Positions 8,177 to 16,804 of a DNA stretch of 64,000 nt are shown piece after piece; the first letter of the stretch is position 1, and each line of letters starts with the position of its first letter. A program made the position numbers and the translations under genes. Below the pieces are notes generated by a model. That model saw only the letters and a program-made list of their open reading frames with translations, made no database searches and was not told where the DNA came from. The stretch comes from Williamsia maris (GTDB lineage: Bacteria > Actinomycetota > Actinomycetes > Mycobacteriales > Mycobacteriaceae), in the NCBI RefSeq assembly GCF_024171815.1, contig NZ_JAMTCJ010000001.1, positions 186,001 through 250,000 on the forward strand, given 5' to 3'.

Positions 8177-9255
8177 CCGACGCGTTCTCCGGCGACACAC
8201 CGGACACCCCGTACGTGGCAGTCGACGCCGACGTGCTCGACGCCAACATCGCCGCGCTCGCCGCGCAGACCGCCGGATCAGGCATGGCGGTGCGCCCGCA
8301 CGGCAAGACCCACAAGTGCGCGCAGATCGCTCGACGCCAGGTGGCCGCGGGAGCTGTCGGACTGACCGTCGCGACGATCGGCGAGGCCGAGGCATTCGCC
8401 CGATCGGGGATCGACGACCTGTTCATCGCCTATCCGCTCTGGCTCACCGAGAACAAGGGCGCGCGGTTGCGCGAACTGTCCGAGCGGACAGCACTGCGTC
8501 TGGCCGTCGATTCCGCAGCCGGTGCAGAGTCGATGGCGCACGCACTCGGCGATGCGCGGGACGCCGTGGAGGTCCTGGTGGAGGTCGACAGCGGTCAGCA
8601 CCGCACCGGATGCGACCCGACGCGGGCGGGTTCGGTTGCGGCACGGGCCCTCTCGGTCGGTCTACGGGTGGTGGGGGTCTTCACGTTCCCTGGCCACGGC
8701 TATCGGCCCGGCCATCGCGAGGAGACCGCCCATCAGGAGTCCGCAGCGCTCTCGACCGCCGCGGACGCGGTGACGTCGGTGGGGGTCGACCCTGTGGTCC
8801 GCAGCGGTGGATCGACCCCCACGGTGGAGTTCGCCGACGCAGGCGTCCTCACCGAGGTGCGCCCCGGCGTCTACCCCTTCAACGACGCCCAGCAGGTCGC
8901 GTTGGGGCGAGCCGGCATCACCGATGTCTCGCTGATGGTGATGGCGACCGTGGTGCATCGCGAGCCGGGACGGTTCGTGCTCGACTGTGGCAGCAAGATA
9001 CTCGGGACCGAGCGACCCGAGTGGGTGAGCGGGTTCGGACTCCTGCTCGATCACCCTGATGCGCGCGTGGTGGCGCTGTCGGAGCATCACGCGACCGTGG
9101 TCACCGACACCGTGGTCCCCGAACTCGGTTCGGTGCTGCGGGTGGCCCCGAACCACGTCTGCATCACCGTCAATCTCGTCGACGACCTGGTGGTGACGGC
9201 GGGCGGTGCGGTCGTCGACCGGTGGTCGGTCATGGCGCGGGGTGCCAACACCTGA
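8173..9255 (+). CDS. D-threonine aldolase/D-serine dehydratase-like PLP enzyme (DSD1 family)
   Basis: 360-aa fold-type III PLP enzyme with an alanine-racemase-like N-terminal barrel. The PLP-lysine segment is VRPHGKTHKC near residue 40. EVDSGQHRTG, GHGYRPGHR and the SGGSTPT phosphate-binding loop match the D-threonine aldolase / D-serine dehydratase group. The C-terminal ALSEHHATV and VAPNHVCITVNL carry the His and Cys that bind a divalent metal in this family. Start GTG overlaps the acyl reductase stop. The substrate cannot be set from sequence alone. Why it is coupled to an acyl reductase is unclear. Confidence 0.75.
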   Translation: MTDAFSGDTPDTPYVAVDADVLDANIAALAAQTAGSGMAVRPHGKTHKCAQIARRQVAAGAVGLTVATIGEAEAFARSGIDDLFIAYPLWLTENKGARLRELSERTALRLAVDSAAGAESMAHALGDARDAVEVLVEVDSGQHRTGCDPTRAGSVAARALSVGLRVVGVFTFPGHGYRPGHREETAHQESAALSTAADAVTSVGVDPVVRSGGSTPTVEFADAGVLTEVRPGVYPFNDAQQVALGRAGITDVSLMVMATVVHREPGRFVLDCGSKILGTERPEWVSGFGLLLDHPDARVVALSEHHATVVTDTVVPELGSVLRVAPNHVCITVNLVDDLVVTAGGAVVDRWSVMARGANT

Positions 9256-9290
9256 TCAAGGCACCGATCGGGGTCGGGCACACTGTGGGC

Positions 9291-10577
9291 ATGTCCTCTC
9301 GTCGCCGACTCGGCCTGTCGGTGGGCGTCGCTGGCGTGCTGCTGTTCAGCGGGTGTGCCACCGATCCGGCGCCCCCGACCACCGCACAGCTCAGTAAGGC
9401 GCCCAGCGTGACATTTCAACAGATCGGCATAGACCAGGTCCGTGCAGAATCGGCCGAGGTGGTCACGGCGACGCGGGATCTCGGTGTCGCCCTCGCGCAG
9501 GCGGAGCCTGACACCGGCGGCACCAACCGGGTGGTGTCGCCGTGGAGTGCGATGACCGCGCTCGGCATGGTCCGGGCGGGTGCCGACGGGACGACCGCCG
9601 ACGAGCTGGACCGGGCCCTCGGCCCCTACCGACCGAAGGCCCTGGCCGCCTTGCTCGGGCAACTCGACGTGATCGGAGGCGACCCCGGCACTGTCGACGA
9701 GGACAACCCGCCCACCCCACCGGTCTACCGGCAGGGCACCGGCGCCTTCGTACAGAAGTCCTCCTCCCTGGGCAGGCAGTATCTCACCGACCTCAGCTCG
9801 TTCTTCGACACCGGCGTCTACCCCATCGACTTCCGGACCCCGCAGGCCGCCAACGCGATCAACGAATGGATCGCGGTCAACACCGGCGGTCAGATCACCC
9901 AGGCGCCGGTGCCGCCGGATCCGGAGACCGTGTTCAGCCTGCTGAGCACGGTGTATCTCGGGGCCGCCTGGGACCGACCGTTCACTCAGACCATCGACGA
10001 CGGCACGTTCACCACCGGCCCGGGTCGGACGGTCCCCACGGCGATGATGTCGCAGACCGACGACTTCCGACTCGCCCGCGGGGCTGGGTGGACTGCGCTC
10101 GAACTCCCCTACGGCGGTGGTGGTCTGGCCATGCAGGTGGTGCTGCCCGACGTCGGCGCTTCGGTGGGCTCCACGCTCTCCGGCGCGGTACTCGGCGCGG
10201 TGTCGGACGGCCTGAAGCGGGCCCGGCCCGCCGAGGTGTCGGTGACCATGCCCCGCTGGAAGATCGAGCAGACGGTCGATCTGGCGCCGGTGCTCGAGGG
10301 TCTCGGCGCTCGACGGATGTTCACCTCCGACGCCGATCTGAGCGCGATCGGTGAGGACGTGTTCGTCTCCGGTGCCGCGCAGTCGGCGACGATCACCGTC
10401 GGCGAGAAGGGCACGGTCGCCGCCGCGGTCACACAGGTCGCGATGACGACGACCGGCCTTCCCCCGGAGCAGCCCGAGACCTTCGACGCCGACCGCCCGT
10501 TCGTGTACCAGATCGTCGACACCTCGACCTCGCTGCCGCTGTTCCTCGGTGTGGTGGCGAACCCGACGGCCAACTGA
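9291..10577 (+). CDS. Secreted lipoprotein serpin (serine protease inhibitor family)
   Basis: 428 aa. The start MSSRRRLGLSVGVAGVLLFSGC is a lipoprotein signal peptide with a lipobox (FSGC), so the protein is probably anchored outside the membrane. The body has serpin landmarks: SPWSAMTALGMVRAGADGTT (helix B and shutter region), a reactive-centre hinge GEKGTVAAAVT, and the C-terminal FDADRPFVYQIVD...LPLFLGVVANP signature. The small-residue hinge (TVAAAVT) is typical of inhibitory serpins. The target protease is unknown. It converges on imuB with a 7-bp gap. Bacterial serpins are uncommon. Confidence 0.85.
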   Translation: MSSRRRLGLSVGVAGVLLFSGCATDPAPPTTAQLSKAPSVTFQQIGIDQVRAESAEVVTATRDLGVALAQAEPDTGGTNRVVSPWSAMTALGMVRAGADGTTADELDRALGPYRPKALAALLGQLDVIGGDPGTVDEDNPPTPPVYRQGTGAFVQKSSSLGRQYLTDLSSFFDTGVYPIDFRTPQAANAINEWIAVNTGGQITQAPVPPDPETVFSLLSTVYLGAAWDRPFTQTIDDGTFTTGPGRTVPTAMMSQTDDFRLARGAGWTALELPYGGGGLAMQVVLPDVGASVGSTLSGAVLGAVSDGLKRARPAEVSVTMPRWKIEQTVDLAPVLEGLGARRMFTSDADLSAIGEDVFVSGAAQSATITVGEKGTVAAAVTQVAMTTTGLPPEQPETFDADRPFVYQIVDTSTSLPLFLGVVANPTAN

Positions 10578-10584
10578 TCCCGAC

Positions 10585-12159
10585 TCATTCGTAGACCCCC
10601 TCGACGGTCCAGTTCTGCTGCTGGTACCGCAGCAGCAGTGCGCGCGAATCATCCAGCAGGACCTGGGCTCTCGCGTGTGTTCCCACCTGCTCGGAGGGAC
10701 TGGCCCACCAGCGCTCGTCGGCGGGCCACGGACCGGCCCACCACCGCAGCTCCCAGGTACGCGATCCCCAGATCACCGTGGTCGGCTCGGCGCTGAACAC
10801 CCCGCGCCGGGTGACCTGCACCGGCTCGTCGTACATGTCGCACACCCGCACCGGGGCGCTGAGCAACACCGACGGGGCCGGCTCGGGAACCCGACCCGGC
10901 CATGGCGCATCAGGGTCGGAACGCGGGGTCAGTTCGTCACCCAGCGGGACCAGGGTGATCCGCTCGGACGTACCCCGACCACCACTGCGCACCGGCACCC
11001 GTACCGCCTCGCCACCGAGCAGTCCCTGCACCCGGACCAGTGCGCGTCGGGCCCGGTCGGCCACCTCGCCGTCCCCGCCGGGGATGCCCGCGCCGCGGAA
11101 ACCGAACTGCAGTGCACCGGAATCCACCAGCTCGACCGGTTCCAGGCGCAACGACACGATGGGGGAATCAGGACGGTCCCCGGCCTTGCCGCTGAGCCAT
11201 CCGTCGAGTTGCCAGCGGATGCGGTCGGCGGTGGCCTCCGGGGTCAACGGCTCGGCACAGCGCCACGTGCGCGAGGACTGCTGCCCACCGGTGGTCGTCG
11301 CGTGCACGGTGAGTCGGGTGCAGGCCACCGCGGCCGCCATCAGTGCCCGATGCAACTCGTCGGCCAACCGTCGCCCCACGAACGCGGCCGCATCGACCCG
11401 GTCGATCGGCGGATCGCACTCATGGGAGATGACGACATCGGTCGCCGACAGACGACCCGAGGGCGCTCGGCCCGGCATCCCACGGGCGGCACGATGGGCC
11501 ACCACGGCGTCGGATCCGAAACGCGTAGCGACATCACTCGACGCCAACTGCGCGAACGCACCCATGGTGCGCACCCCGAGCCGCCACAGCAGATCGATCA
11601 ACTGATCGCGGTCGGCGGCGGACAGACTCGGCTCCGCACCGAGTTCCGAGATCGGCAGGTCGGCAAGGAACTCCGCGTCGGAGCCGGTCGGGACGATCTG
11701 TCCGTGACGGGCGGCGGCGACGCTGGTGAACAGTTCGTCGGCGATCCCCGTCTGCGATTCCACCCCGCAGGCGGAGATCACGTCGATCAGCTTCTCGGCG
11801 GCCACCTCCTCGCCGTCGAAGTACCGGGCCGCGCCGGCTGCGGGCAACACCATCAACCCCGGCCGCAACACCTCGACCGTCGGGATCACCTCGGCCACCG
11901 CCGCGACCACCGGGTCGAAGTACCGCCCGTCACGGCCGGCGTCGACGGTCACCACATGCAGGCTCGGACACCGGGCCTGCGACTCTCGCTTGCGCATCCC
12001 GCGTCGGACGCCCATCGCGCGGGCGGTCGCCGAACAGGTGACCACCCGGTTGGCCGAGATCACCGCCACCGGCTGGTCCGGGGACATGTCGGCGTCGGCC
12101 GCGGCGGCCACCGCGGGCCAGTCCGGACACCACACCGCGAGGGTGCGCCGCCCGGCCAT
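10585..12159 (-). CDS. imuB: ImuB, Y-family polymerase-like mutasome subunit
   Basis: 524 aa, starting MAGRRTLAVWCPDWPAV. It is a Y-family polymerase homologue in which the first catalytic carboxylate region reads VWCPDWP, fitting the non-catalytic ImuB class. In mycobacteria ImuB bridges DnaE2 to the beta clamp and ImuA'. The C-terminal half (TWRCAEPLTPEATADRI and onward) is the family's accessory domain, and QQNWTVEGVYE ends the protein. It follows imuA' by 13 bp in the same SOS-controlled transcript. dnaE2 is about 5.7 kb away on the same strand, so the mutasome genes are split. Confidence 0.92.
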   Translation of the reverse strand: MAGRRTLAVWCPDWPAVAAAADADMSPDQPVAVISANRVVTCSATARAMGVRRGMRKRESQARCPSLHVVTVDAGRDGRYFDPVVAAVAEVIPTVEVLRPGLMVLPAAGAARYFDGEEVAAEKLIDVISACGVESQTGIADELFTSVAAARHGQIVPTGSDAEFLADLPISELGAEPSLSAADRDQLIDLLWRLGVRTMGAFAQLASSDVATRFGSDAVVAHRAARGMPGRAPSGRLSATDVVISHECDPPIDRVDAAAFVGRRLADELHRALMAAAVACTRLTVHATTTGGQQSSRTWRCAEPLTPEATADRIRWQLDGWLSGKAGDRPDSPIVSLRLEPVELVDSGALQFGFRGAGIPGGDGEVADRARRALVRVQGLLGGEAVRVPVRSGGRGTSERITLVPLGDELTPRSDPDAPWPGRVPEPAPSVLLSAPVRVCDMYDEPVQVTRRGVFSAEPTTVIWGSRTWELRWWAGPWPADERWWASPSEQVGTHARAQVLLDDSRALLLRYQQQNWTVEGVYE

Positions 12160-12172
12160 CAGTGGGCCCCCA

Positions 12173-12979
12173 TCAGTTCGCCACCGACAGCGACACCGGC
12201 GCCACCGCAGGAGAATTCACCGGGGCGGCCGCCGAACCGGCCGCGACCAGTTGCACGCGGTCGTCGAGGTGCACCACGTCGACGCGGGCATGCCTGCCTC
12301 GCGTACCCCGTCCGCGCGCCTCGACCGACAGCGACATCCCCGCGATGCGACCGTGCCCGAGATGGCGGAACGGCAGGTGCCGGTAGTCGGCGACCTGTGC
12401 GGTCAGCGACGCCTGCACGCCGGACCACCGTCCGTCGGTGACCACCAGGGCGGCCCCCTTCGCCCGCGCCCGGGCCATCACCGCCCGCGATCGCGACGGC
12501 GGGACCGAGACACCGCCGAGTCCGACGACCACCAGATCCAGGCCGTCGAGCAACACCGCGGCCGCCTCCACGGGATCGAATCCGGGCGCTCCGTCGACGG
12601 TCGCGATGCGGGACAGATCGGCCCCCATCTCGGCCGCGGCGTGCAGGCTCAGATGCGGCTGACCGATCACCGCGACGTAGCCGCCCGCGGCCGTGATGGC
12701 GGCGATCATCGACAGCAACATCGACCGTGCGCCGTCGACCGAGACCACCGAGCCGCGGGCGAGACCACCACCGGGCAACAGCTCCGCGAGGACCTCCGGG
12801 ATCGGCAGCAACTCCCGCGCGCGCTGCTCCGACGCCGACACCGTGACCGTCTGCTGATTCTGCGGCACAACCGATTTCGTACGTCCCGTCGACGCCGCCG
12901 CCAATCGTGCGCGCAGCAGCGCAACAGTGTCCTCTACCGTCTCTCCGGTATCAATTTTCCCAACGCTCACAGGCGACAT
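12173..12979 (-). CDS. imuA': ImuA', RecA-like mutasome accessory protein
   Basis: 268 aa, alanine-rich. The LPIPEVLAELLPGGGLARGSVVSVDGARSML segment is a degenerate RecA-like ATPase start, with a lost Walker A lysine. LDLVVVGLGGV resembles the Walker B strand. This matches mycobacterial ImuA' (Rv3395c), which binds ImuB and RecA during SOS mutagenesis. ATG 12979 is 70 nt downstream of a LexA box at 13050-13065. The gene is followed by imuB. Confidence 0.88.
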   Translation of the reverse strand: MSPVSVGKIDTGETVEDTVALLRARLAAASTGRTKSVVPQNQQTVTVSASEQRARELLPIPEVLAELLPGGGLARGSVVSVDGARSMLLSMIAAITAAGGYVAVIGQPHLSLHAAAEMGADLSRIATVDGAPGFDPVEAAAVLLDGLDLVVVGLGGVSVPPSRSRAVMARARAKGAALVVTDGRWSGVQASLTAQVADYRHLPFRHLGHGRIAGMSLSVEARGRGTRGRHARVDVVHLDDRVQLVAAGSAAAPVNSPAVAPVSLSVAN

Positions 12980-13049
12980 GGCACTTCCTCAACCGACTCA
13001 GGGCCGCGTGGAAGGTGTGCACAGGGAAGGTGCGAACACTCACGACAGT

Positions 13050-13065
13050 TCGAACATGTTTTCGA
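13050..13065 (-). promoter_or_regulatory. LexA/SOS box of imuA'-imuB
   Basis: TCGAAC-ATGT-TTTCGA fits TCGAAC-N4-GTTCGA with one mismatch and lies 70 bp upstream of imuA'. The rest of the 157-bp gap (12980-13136) shows no other gene. Confidence 0.75.
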
Positions 13066-13136
13066 TTCTGATCGTAGGTCCGGGGTCCGACAACCGTCAA
13101 TCGCGAGCCGCTGACGAGGCGGTCCGCACCCCCGCG

Positions 13137-14102
13137 CTACCCGACGGGGGTCATCGCACGCCGCGCCGCGACCGCCTCGGCGATGTCGTCCTCCATGAGA
13201 CTCGCGTGCACGGCCATCGCGACGTTCACCCCGGCCGCGGCCGATGCGACCACGGTCGCGCGCGCGTCGGCGACGTTGCCGGCCGCCCACACCCCCGCGA
13301 CCCCGGTCGCGCCCATCGGATCGGTCGCGATCACGGTCGCCATCAGGTGATCGCCCACCCGCACCTCCTCGACCGTCAGCCCCAACGACTCCACCACCGC
13401 ACCGCCGACCCGCCCGGTGCTAGCGACGACCACCGCGTCGCACGCCACCTCGACCCCGGAGGCGAGCCTGATCCCGACGATCCGATCGTCGCGCACGACC
13501 ACCTCGGTGACGAGGCCGTCGACGACACCGATGTCGCGGGCGGTGAGCGCCTCGAGTTGCTCGCCGCCGAACTCCGGCGCCGTGTGCCGCGCGATGGTCA
13601 CGTCGGCACTCAACTGCCGGAACATGTGCGCCTGATGCGCCGACATCGCACTCGTCGCGATGATGACGATGGCCCGATCGCGCACCTCCCAGCCGTGACA
13701 GAACGGGCAGTGCAGAACGTCACGACCCCATCGCTGCGACAGCCCGGCGATGTCGGGGAGCTCGTCGGCGACACCGGTCGTGACGACCAGACGACGCGCA
13801 CGCACGGTGCCCCCGTCGTCGAGCGTCACGGTGAAGTCCCCGACCCCGCCGTCGACGCGTGACGCGGTGCCCCTGATCACCCGACCGCCGTAGAGCTCGA
13901 CCTCCGCGCGGCCGGTCGTCACCAGTTCCGTGGGCGAGATCCCCTCGCGCGTCAGGAAATTGTGCACCCCGTCGGCGGGCAGATTGCGCGGCGACCCGGC
14001 GTCGACGACGACCACCGATCGTCGTTGACGCCCCACCGTCACCGCTGCTGCGAGCCCTGCCGCACCGCCGCCGATCACGGCCACGTCCATCATCTCGTCC
14101 AT
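13137..14102 (-). CDS. FAD-dependent thioredoxin-reductase-like oxidoreductase
   Basis: 321 aa. The N-terminal VAVIGGGAAGLAAAV binds FAD, and an NAD(P)H site follows in the second half. HCPFCHGWEVRD holds a CPFC pair at the place of the thioredoxin reductase CxxC, so a redox-active disulfide is likely. Proteins of this group are annotated NAD(P)/FAD-dependent oxidoreductase, near ferredoxin-NADP or thioredoxin reductases. ATG 14102 is chosen because AGGAGAG lies a few nt upstream; the frame upstream is open but crosses the operator. It is divergent from the XRE-cupin regulator, which probably controls it. Confidence 0.8.
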   Translation of the reverse strand: MDEMMDVAVIGGGAAGLAAAVTVGRQRRSVVVVDAGSPRNLPADGVHNFLTREGISPTELVTTGRAEVELYGGRVIRGTASRVDGGVGDFTVTLDDGGTVRARRLVVTTGVADELPDIAGLSQRWGRDVLHCPFCHGWEVRDRAIVIIATSAMSAHQAHMFRQLSADVTIARHTAPEFGGEQLEALTARDIGVVDGLVTEVVVRDDRIVGIRLASGVEVACDAVVVASTGRVGGAVVESLGLTVEEVRVGDHLMATVIATDPMGATGVAGVWAAGNVADARATVVASAAAGVNVAMAVHASLMEDDIAEAVAARRAMTPVG

Positions 14103-14161
14103 CGATCTCTCCTCTGCTCGATTCGCACTGTCCCCACTGTGCGACCACACCCCGAAGACTG

Positions 14162-14175
14162 GCAACGTTTGTTGC
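14162..14175. promoter_or_regulatory. Operator-like palindrome GCAAC-N4-GTTGC
   Basis: GCAAC-GTTT-GTTGC lies in the 94-bp divergent gap between the flavoprotein and XRE-cupin genes. A TTGGCAA-like half-site recurs at 14181-14186 (TGGCAA). It is a likely site for the adjacent regulator. Confidence 0.45.
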
Positions 14176-14196
14176 TGATCTGGCAAAGTGATCGGT

Positions 14197-14787
14197 ATGG
14201 ACGATCCCACCACCGACACCGACGCCGTACTCGCCGCCGTCGGGCCACGCCTGCGTGCGCTCCGCAACCAGCGCGACATCACCCTGTCCGACCTCTCCGA
14301 GACCACCGGCATCTCGGTCAGCACCCTCTCCCGCCTCGAATCGGGTCAACGCCGGCCGACGCTCGAACAGCTGCTCCCCTTGGCGAGCGCGTACCGGGTG
14401 CAACTCGACGACCTGGTGGGCGCTCCCCGTACCGGCGATCCGCGCGTGGTCCTCCGACCGACGAAACGTCATGGGCTGACGTTCATCCCGCTGACCGGAC
14501 GCGCCGGCGGTCTGCAGGCCTACAAGATGATCCTGCCGGTGGCGCCGGATACCCCGGTCCCGGAACTACGGACCCACGAGGGCTACGAATGGCTCTACGT
14601 GCTCGACGGCAGGCTGCGGCTGATCCTCGGAGATCGCGACCTGATCCTGACGCCCGGCGAGGCCGCCGAGTTCGACACACACGTGCCGCACTGGCTCGGC
14701 GCTTCCGGACCCCACCCCGCCGAGGTGTTGGCACTGTTCGGCAAGCAGGGCGAACGAGCGCATCTGCGCACCGGGCCGCGACCGTAG
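14197..14787 (+). CDS. XRE-family regulator with C-terminal cupin domain
   Basis: 196 aa. Residues about 12-68 form an XRE helix-turn-helix (LRALRNQRDITLSDLSETTGISVSTLSRLESG). Residues about 100-185 form a cupin barrel: HEGYEWLYVLDGRL and LTPGEAAEFDTHVPHWL carry candidate metal-binding His and Glu residues. This layout is typical of single-component repressors that sense a small ligand. It is divergent from the flavoprotein gene. ATG 14197 is used; a GTG at 14188 is possible. Confidence 0.82.
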   Translation: MDDPTTDTDAVLAAVGPRLRALRNQRDITLSDLSETTGISVSTLSRLESGQRRPTLEQLLPLASAYRVQLDDLVGAPRTGDPRVVLRPTKRHGLTFIPLTGRAGGLQAYKMILPVAPDTPVPELRTHEGYEWLYVLDGRLRLILGDRDLILTPGEAAEFDTHVPHWLGASGPHPAEVLALFGKQGERAHLRTGPRP

Positions 14788-14790
14788 AGT
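14785..14790 (+). promoter_or_regulatory. -10 element TAGAGT, leaderless alarmone synthetase gene
   Basis: TAGAGT overlaps the stop codon of the upstream regulator gene and ends 6 nt before GTG 14797. It supports that start and suggests a private promoter within the apparent operon. Confidence 0.45.
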
Positions 14791-14796
14791 GCAGAC

Positions 14797-15573
14797 GTGA
14801 GCCGTAGTGAACCCGACCATCGCCGAGCCGACGCGCGATTGACCGACCTCTTGCCCGCCACCGATCTGGCCGACCTGCATCAACTACGAGATGACTTCGC
14901 GCGCTTCATGATGCAGTACAAATTCGGGATCGACACGGTCAACACCAAGATCACGATCCTGCGGGACGAGCTCACCCACCTCCACGACTACAACCCGATC
15001 GAGAACCTGTCGTCGCGGCTGAAGGCACCGGAGAGCATCCTCGCGAAGATCGGGCGCAAGGGGTGCGCTCCGTCCTTCGAGGCCATCCGCGCGACCATCA
15101 CCGACATCGCCGGGGTCCGGGTGACCACCTCGTTCGTCTCCGACGTCTACCACGTGATGGACATGCTCTCGCGGCAGGACGACGTCACCGTGCTCGAGGT
15201 CCGCGACTACATCGCGAACCCGAAACCCAACGGCTACCGCAGCCTGCACGTGCTCCTCGAGGTGCCGGTCAACATGTCCGACCGGGTCGTCCCGGTCGTC
15301 GTCGAGGTACAGATCCGCACCATCGCGATGGATTTCTGGGCGAGTCTCGAGCACAAGATCTACTACAAGTACGCCACCGAGGTGCCCCAGGATCTGCTCG
15401 ACGAACTCGGCCAGGCCGCCGAGACCGCGCATCGACTCGACGCGACGATGGAACACCTGCACGAGGAGATCCGCGGAGCCGATCGCGGTTCCGCGGTCGG
15501 CGATGTGGTGCCGTCGGACGCGGTGTTGCACGAGTGGGTGGCCGCGCGGACGAGGTTCATCACCGAGCAGTAG
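14797..15573 (+). CDS. Small alarmone synthetase, (p)ppGpp synthetase domain only (RelQ type)
   Basis: 258 aa with only the RelA/SpoT synthetase domain: no HD hydrolase, TGS or ACT parts. Motifs: KAPESILAKIGRKG (ATP-binding basic patch), ITDIAGVRVTTSF (catalytic Asp), NPKPNGYRSLH (GDP/GTP stacking Tyr), VVEVQIRTIAMDFWASLEHKIYYKY (catalytic Glu and following helix). It makes pppGpp/ppGpp/pGpp from GTP/GDP and ATP. With no hydrolase domain, breakdown must come from the long Rel protein elsewhere. Start GTG follows a -10 hexamer. Confidence 0.9.
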   Translation: MSRSEPDHRRADARLTDLLPATDLADLHQLRDDFARFMMQYKFGIDTVNTKITILRDELTHLHDYNPIENLSSRLKAPESILAKIGRKGCAPSFEAIRATITDIAGVRVTTSFVSDVYHVMDMLSRQDDVTVLEVRDYIANPKPNGYRSLHVLLEVPVNMSDRVVPVVVEVQIRTIAMDFWASLEHKIYYKYATEVPQDLLDELGQAAETAHRLDATMEHLHEEIRGADRGSAVGDVVPSDAVLHEWVAARTRFITEQ

Positions 15574-15581
15574 GGCGGCAT

Positions 15582-15608
15582 TGTCACGTTTGCGCGACCC
15601 GCGGTGTC
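15582..15608 (+). promoter_or_regulatory. ECF41-type sigma promoter
   Basis: TGTCACG (15582-15588), a 16-nt spacer, then TGTC (15605-15608). The published ECF41 autoregulated consensus is TGTCACA-N16-CGTC. It lies 45 bp upstream of the oxidoreductase that is co-transcribed with the ECF41 sigma gene. Confidence 0.65.
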
Positions 15609-15652
15609 TCAAGGGGGAGAGAATTCCCCACGAGGTCCACGAGGAGCGTCCG

Positions 15653-16804
15653 ATGAACACACGCACGAGCGACAACCGACATGTGGTGGTGGTCGGCGGC
15701 GGATACGCCGGCACCATGGCGGCCAACCGTCTGGCGGCCACCGACACCGCCGCGGTCACGCTGATCAGCCCGAACGCCGATTTCGTCGAGCGCATCCGTC
15801 TCCACCAACTCGCCGCGGGTACCGGCGGGGCCACCGTCGGCTACGACACCCTGCTGCACCCCGGCATCGAACGGGTGATCGCGGCGGTCGACCGTATCGA
15901 CGTGTCGGCTCGCACGGTGCTCACCTCGACCGGCGAGATCATCGCCTACGACCGGGTGATCTACGCGGTCGGCAGCGCGGCGGGTTCGGCGCCGGTTCCC
16001 GGTGTCGCCGAGTTCGCCCACACCGTCTCCGACCTCGACGACGCGACCCGACTGGCGGCCGCCCTGACCGACGCCCCCGCGGGCGCATCGGTCGTCGTGG
16101 TCGGTGGCGGGTTGACCGGTGTCGAGATGGCCGCGGAGGTCGCGGAGGCGCGGGACGATCTCGGGGTGACGCTGATCTGCGGCACCGGGGTGGTGCCGTC
16201 GGCCGGAGCCCGCGGCGGCGCGTCGGTGACGAAGCGGTTGCGCCGACTCGGTGTGGACCTGATCGAGCACACACCCGTCGGTGAGGTCACCGACACCAAG
16301 GTCGTCCTGACCGACGGTCGGGTGATCGCCGCCGACATCACCGTCTGGACAGCCGGATTCGCCGTTCCCGACCTCGCGGCGCGCAGCGGACTGAGCACCG
16401 ACCCCATCGGCCGGTTGATGGTCGATGCGGACCTCGTCGGTGTCGACGATCCCCACGTCATCGGGGCGGGCGATGCGATCACGGTGGCCGGACGCGATCT
16501 GCGGATGAGCTGCCAGTCGGCGCTGCCGCTCGGGGCGCAGGCCGCGAACACCGTGCGCGCGTTGCTCGACGGCGACACCCCCGCGCCGGTGGACCAGGGC
16601 TTCGCCGCCCAGTGCATCAGCCTCGGCCGAACCGCGGGCACCGTGGTGGCCACCCACCGCGACGACCGTCCTGCACCGATCCTGGTGGGTGGCCGGGCCG
16701 GCGCGGTGGTCAAGGAGCAGGTGTGCCGGATGACGCTGCGATGGATGGCCGGTGAAGGCCGACGCGGCGGTTCGTACTCGTGGACGAAGGGCCCGCGCCG
16801 ATGA
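15653..16804 (+). CDS. NAD(P)/FAD-dependent oxidoreductase, ECF41 partner
   Basis: 383 aa. HVVVVGGGYAGTMAANRLA binds FAD; VVVVGGGLTGVEMAAEVAE binds NAD(P)H; VDDPHVIGAGDAI is the second FAD segment. It resembles NDH-2/FSP1-like reductases. ECF41 sigma factors are usually encoded beside a carboxymuconolactone decarboxylase, oxidoreductase or epimerase, and this is the oxidoreductase case. It starts at ATG 15653 after GAGGAG (15640-15645), and the stop overlaps the sigma gene (ATGA), so both are translated together under the ECF41 promoter. Confidence 0.82.
   Translation: MNTRTSDNRHVVVVGGGYAGTMAANRLAATDTAAVTLISPNADFVERIRLHQLAAGTGGATVGYDTLLHPGIERVIAAVDRIDVSARTVLTSTGEIIAYDRVIYAVGSAAGSAPVPGVAEFAHTVSDLDDATRLAAALTDAPAGASVVVVGGGLTGVEMAAEVAEARDDLGVTLICGTGVVPSAGARGGASVTKRLRRLGVDLIEHTPVGEVTDTKVVLTDGRVIAADITVWTAGFAVPDLAARSGLSTDPIGRLMVDADLVGVDDPHVIGAGDAITVAGRDLRMSCQSALPLGAQAANTVRALLDGDTPAPVDQGFAAQCISLGRTAGTVVATHRDDRPAPILVGGRAGAVVKEQVCRMTLRWMAGEGRRGGSYSWTKGPRR

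Noticed and set aside
6038-8395. 785-aa open frame antisense to the acyl reductase
   Set aside because: Low-complexity His/Arg/Val-rich shadow of a real gene; no family resemblance and no ribosome binding site.
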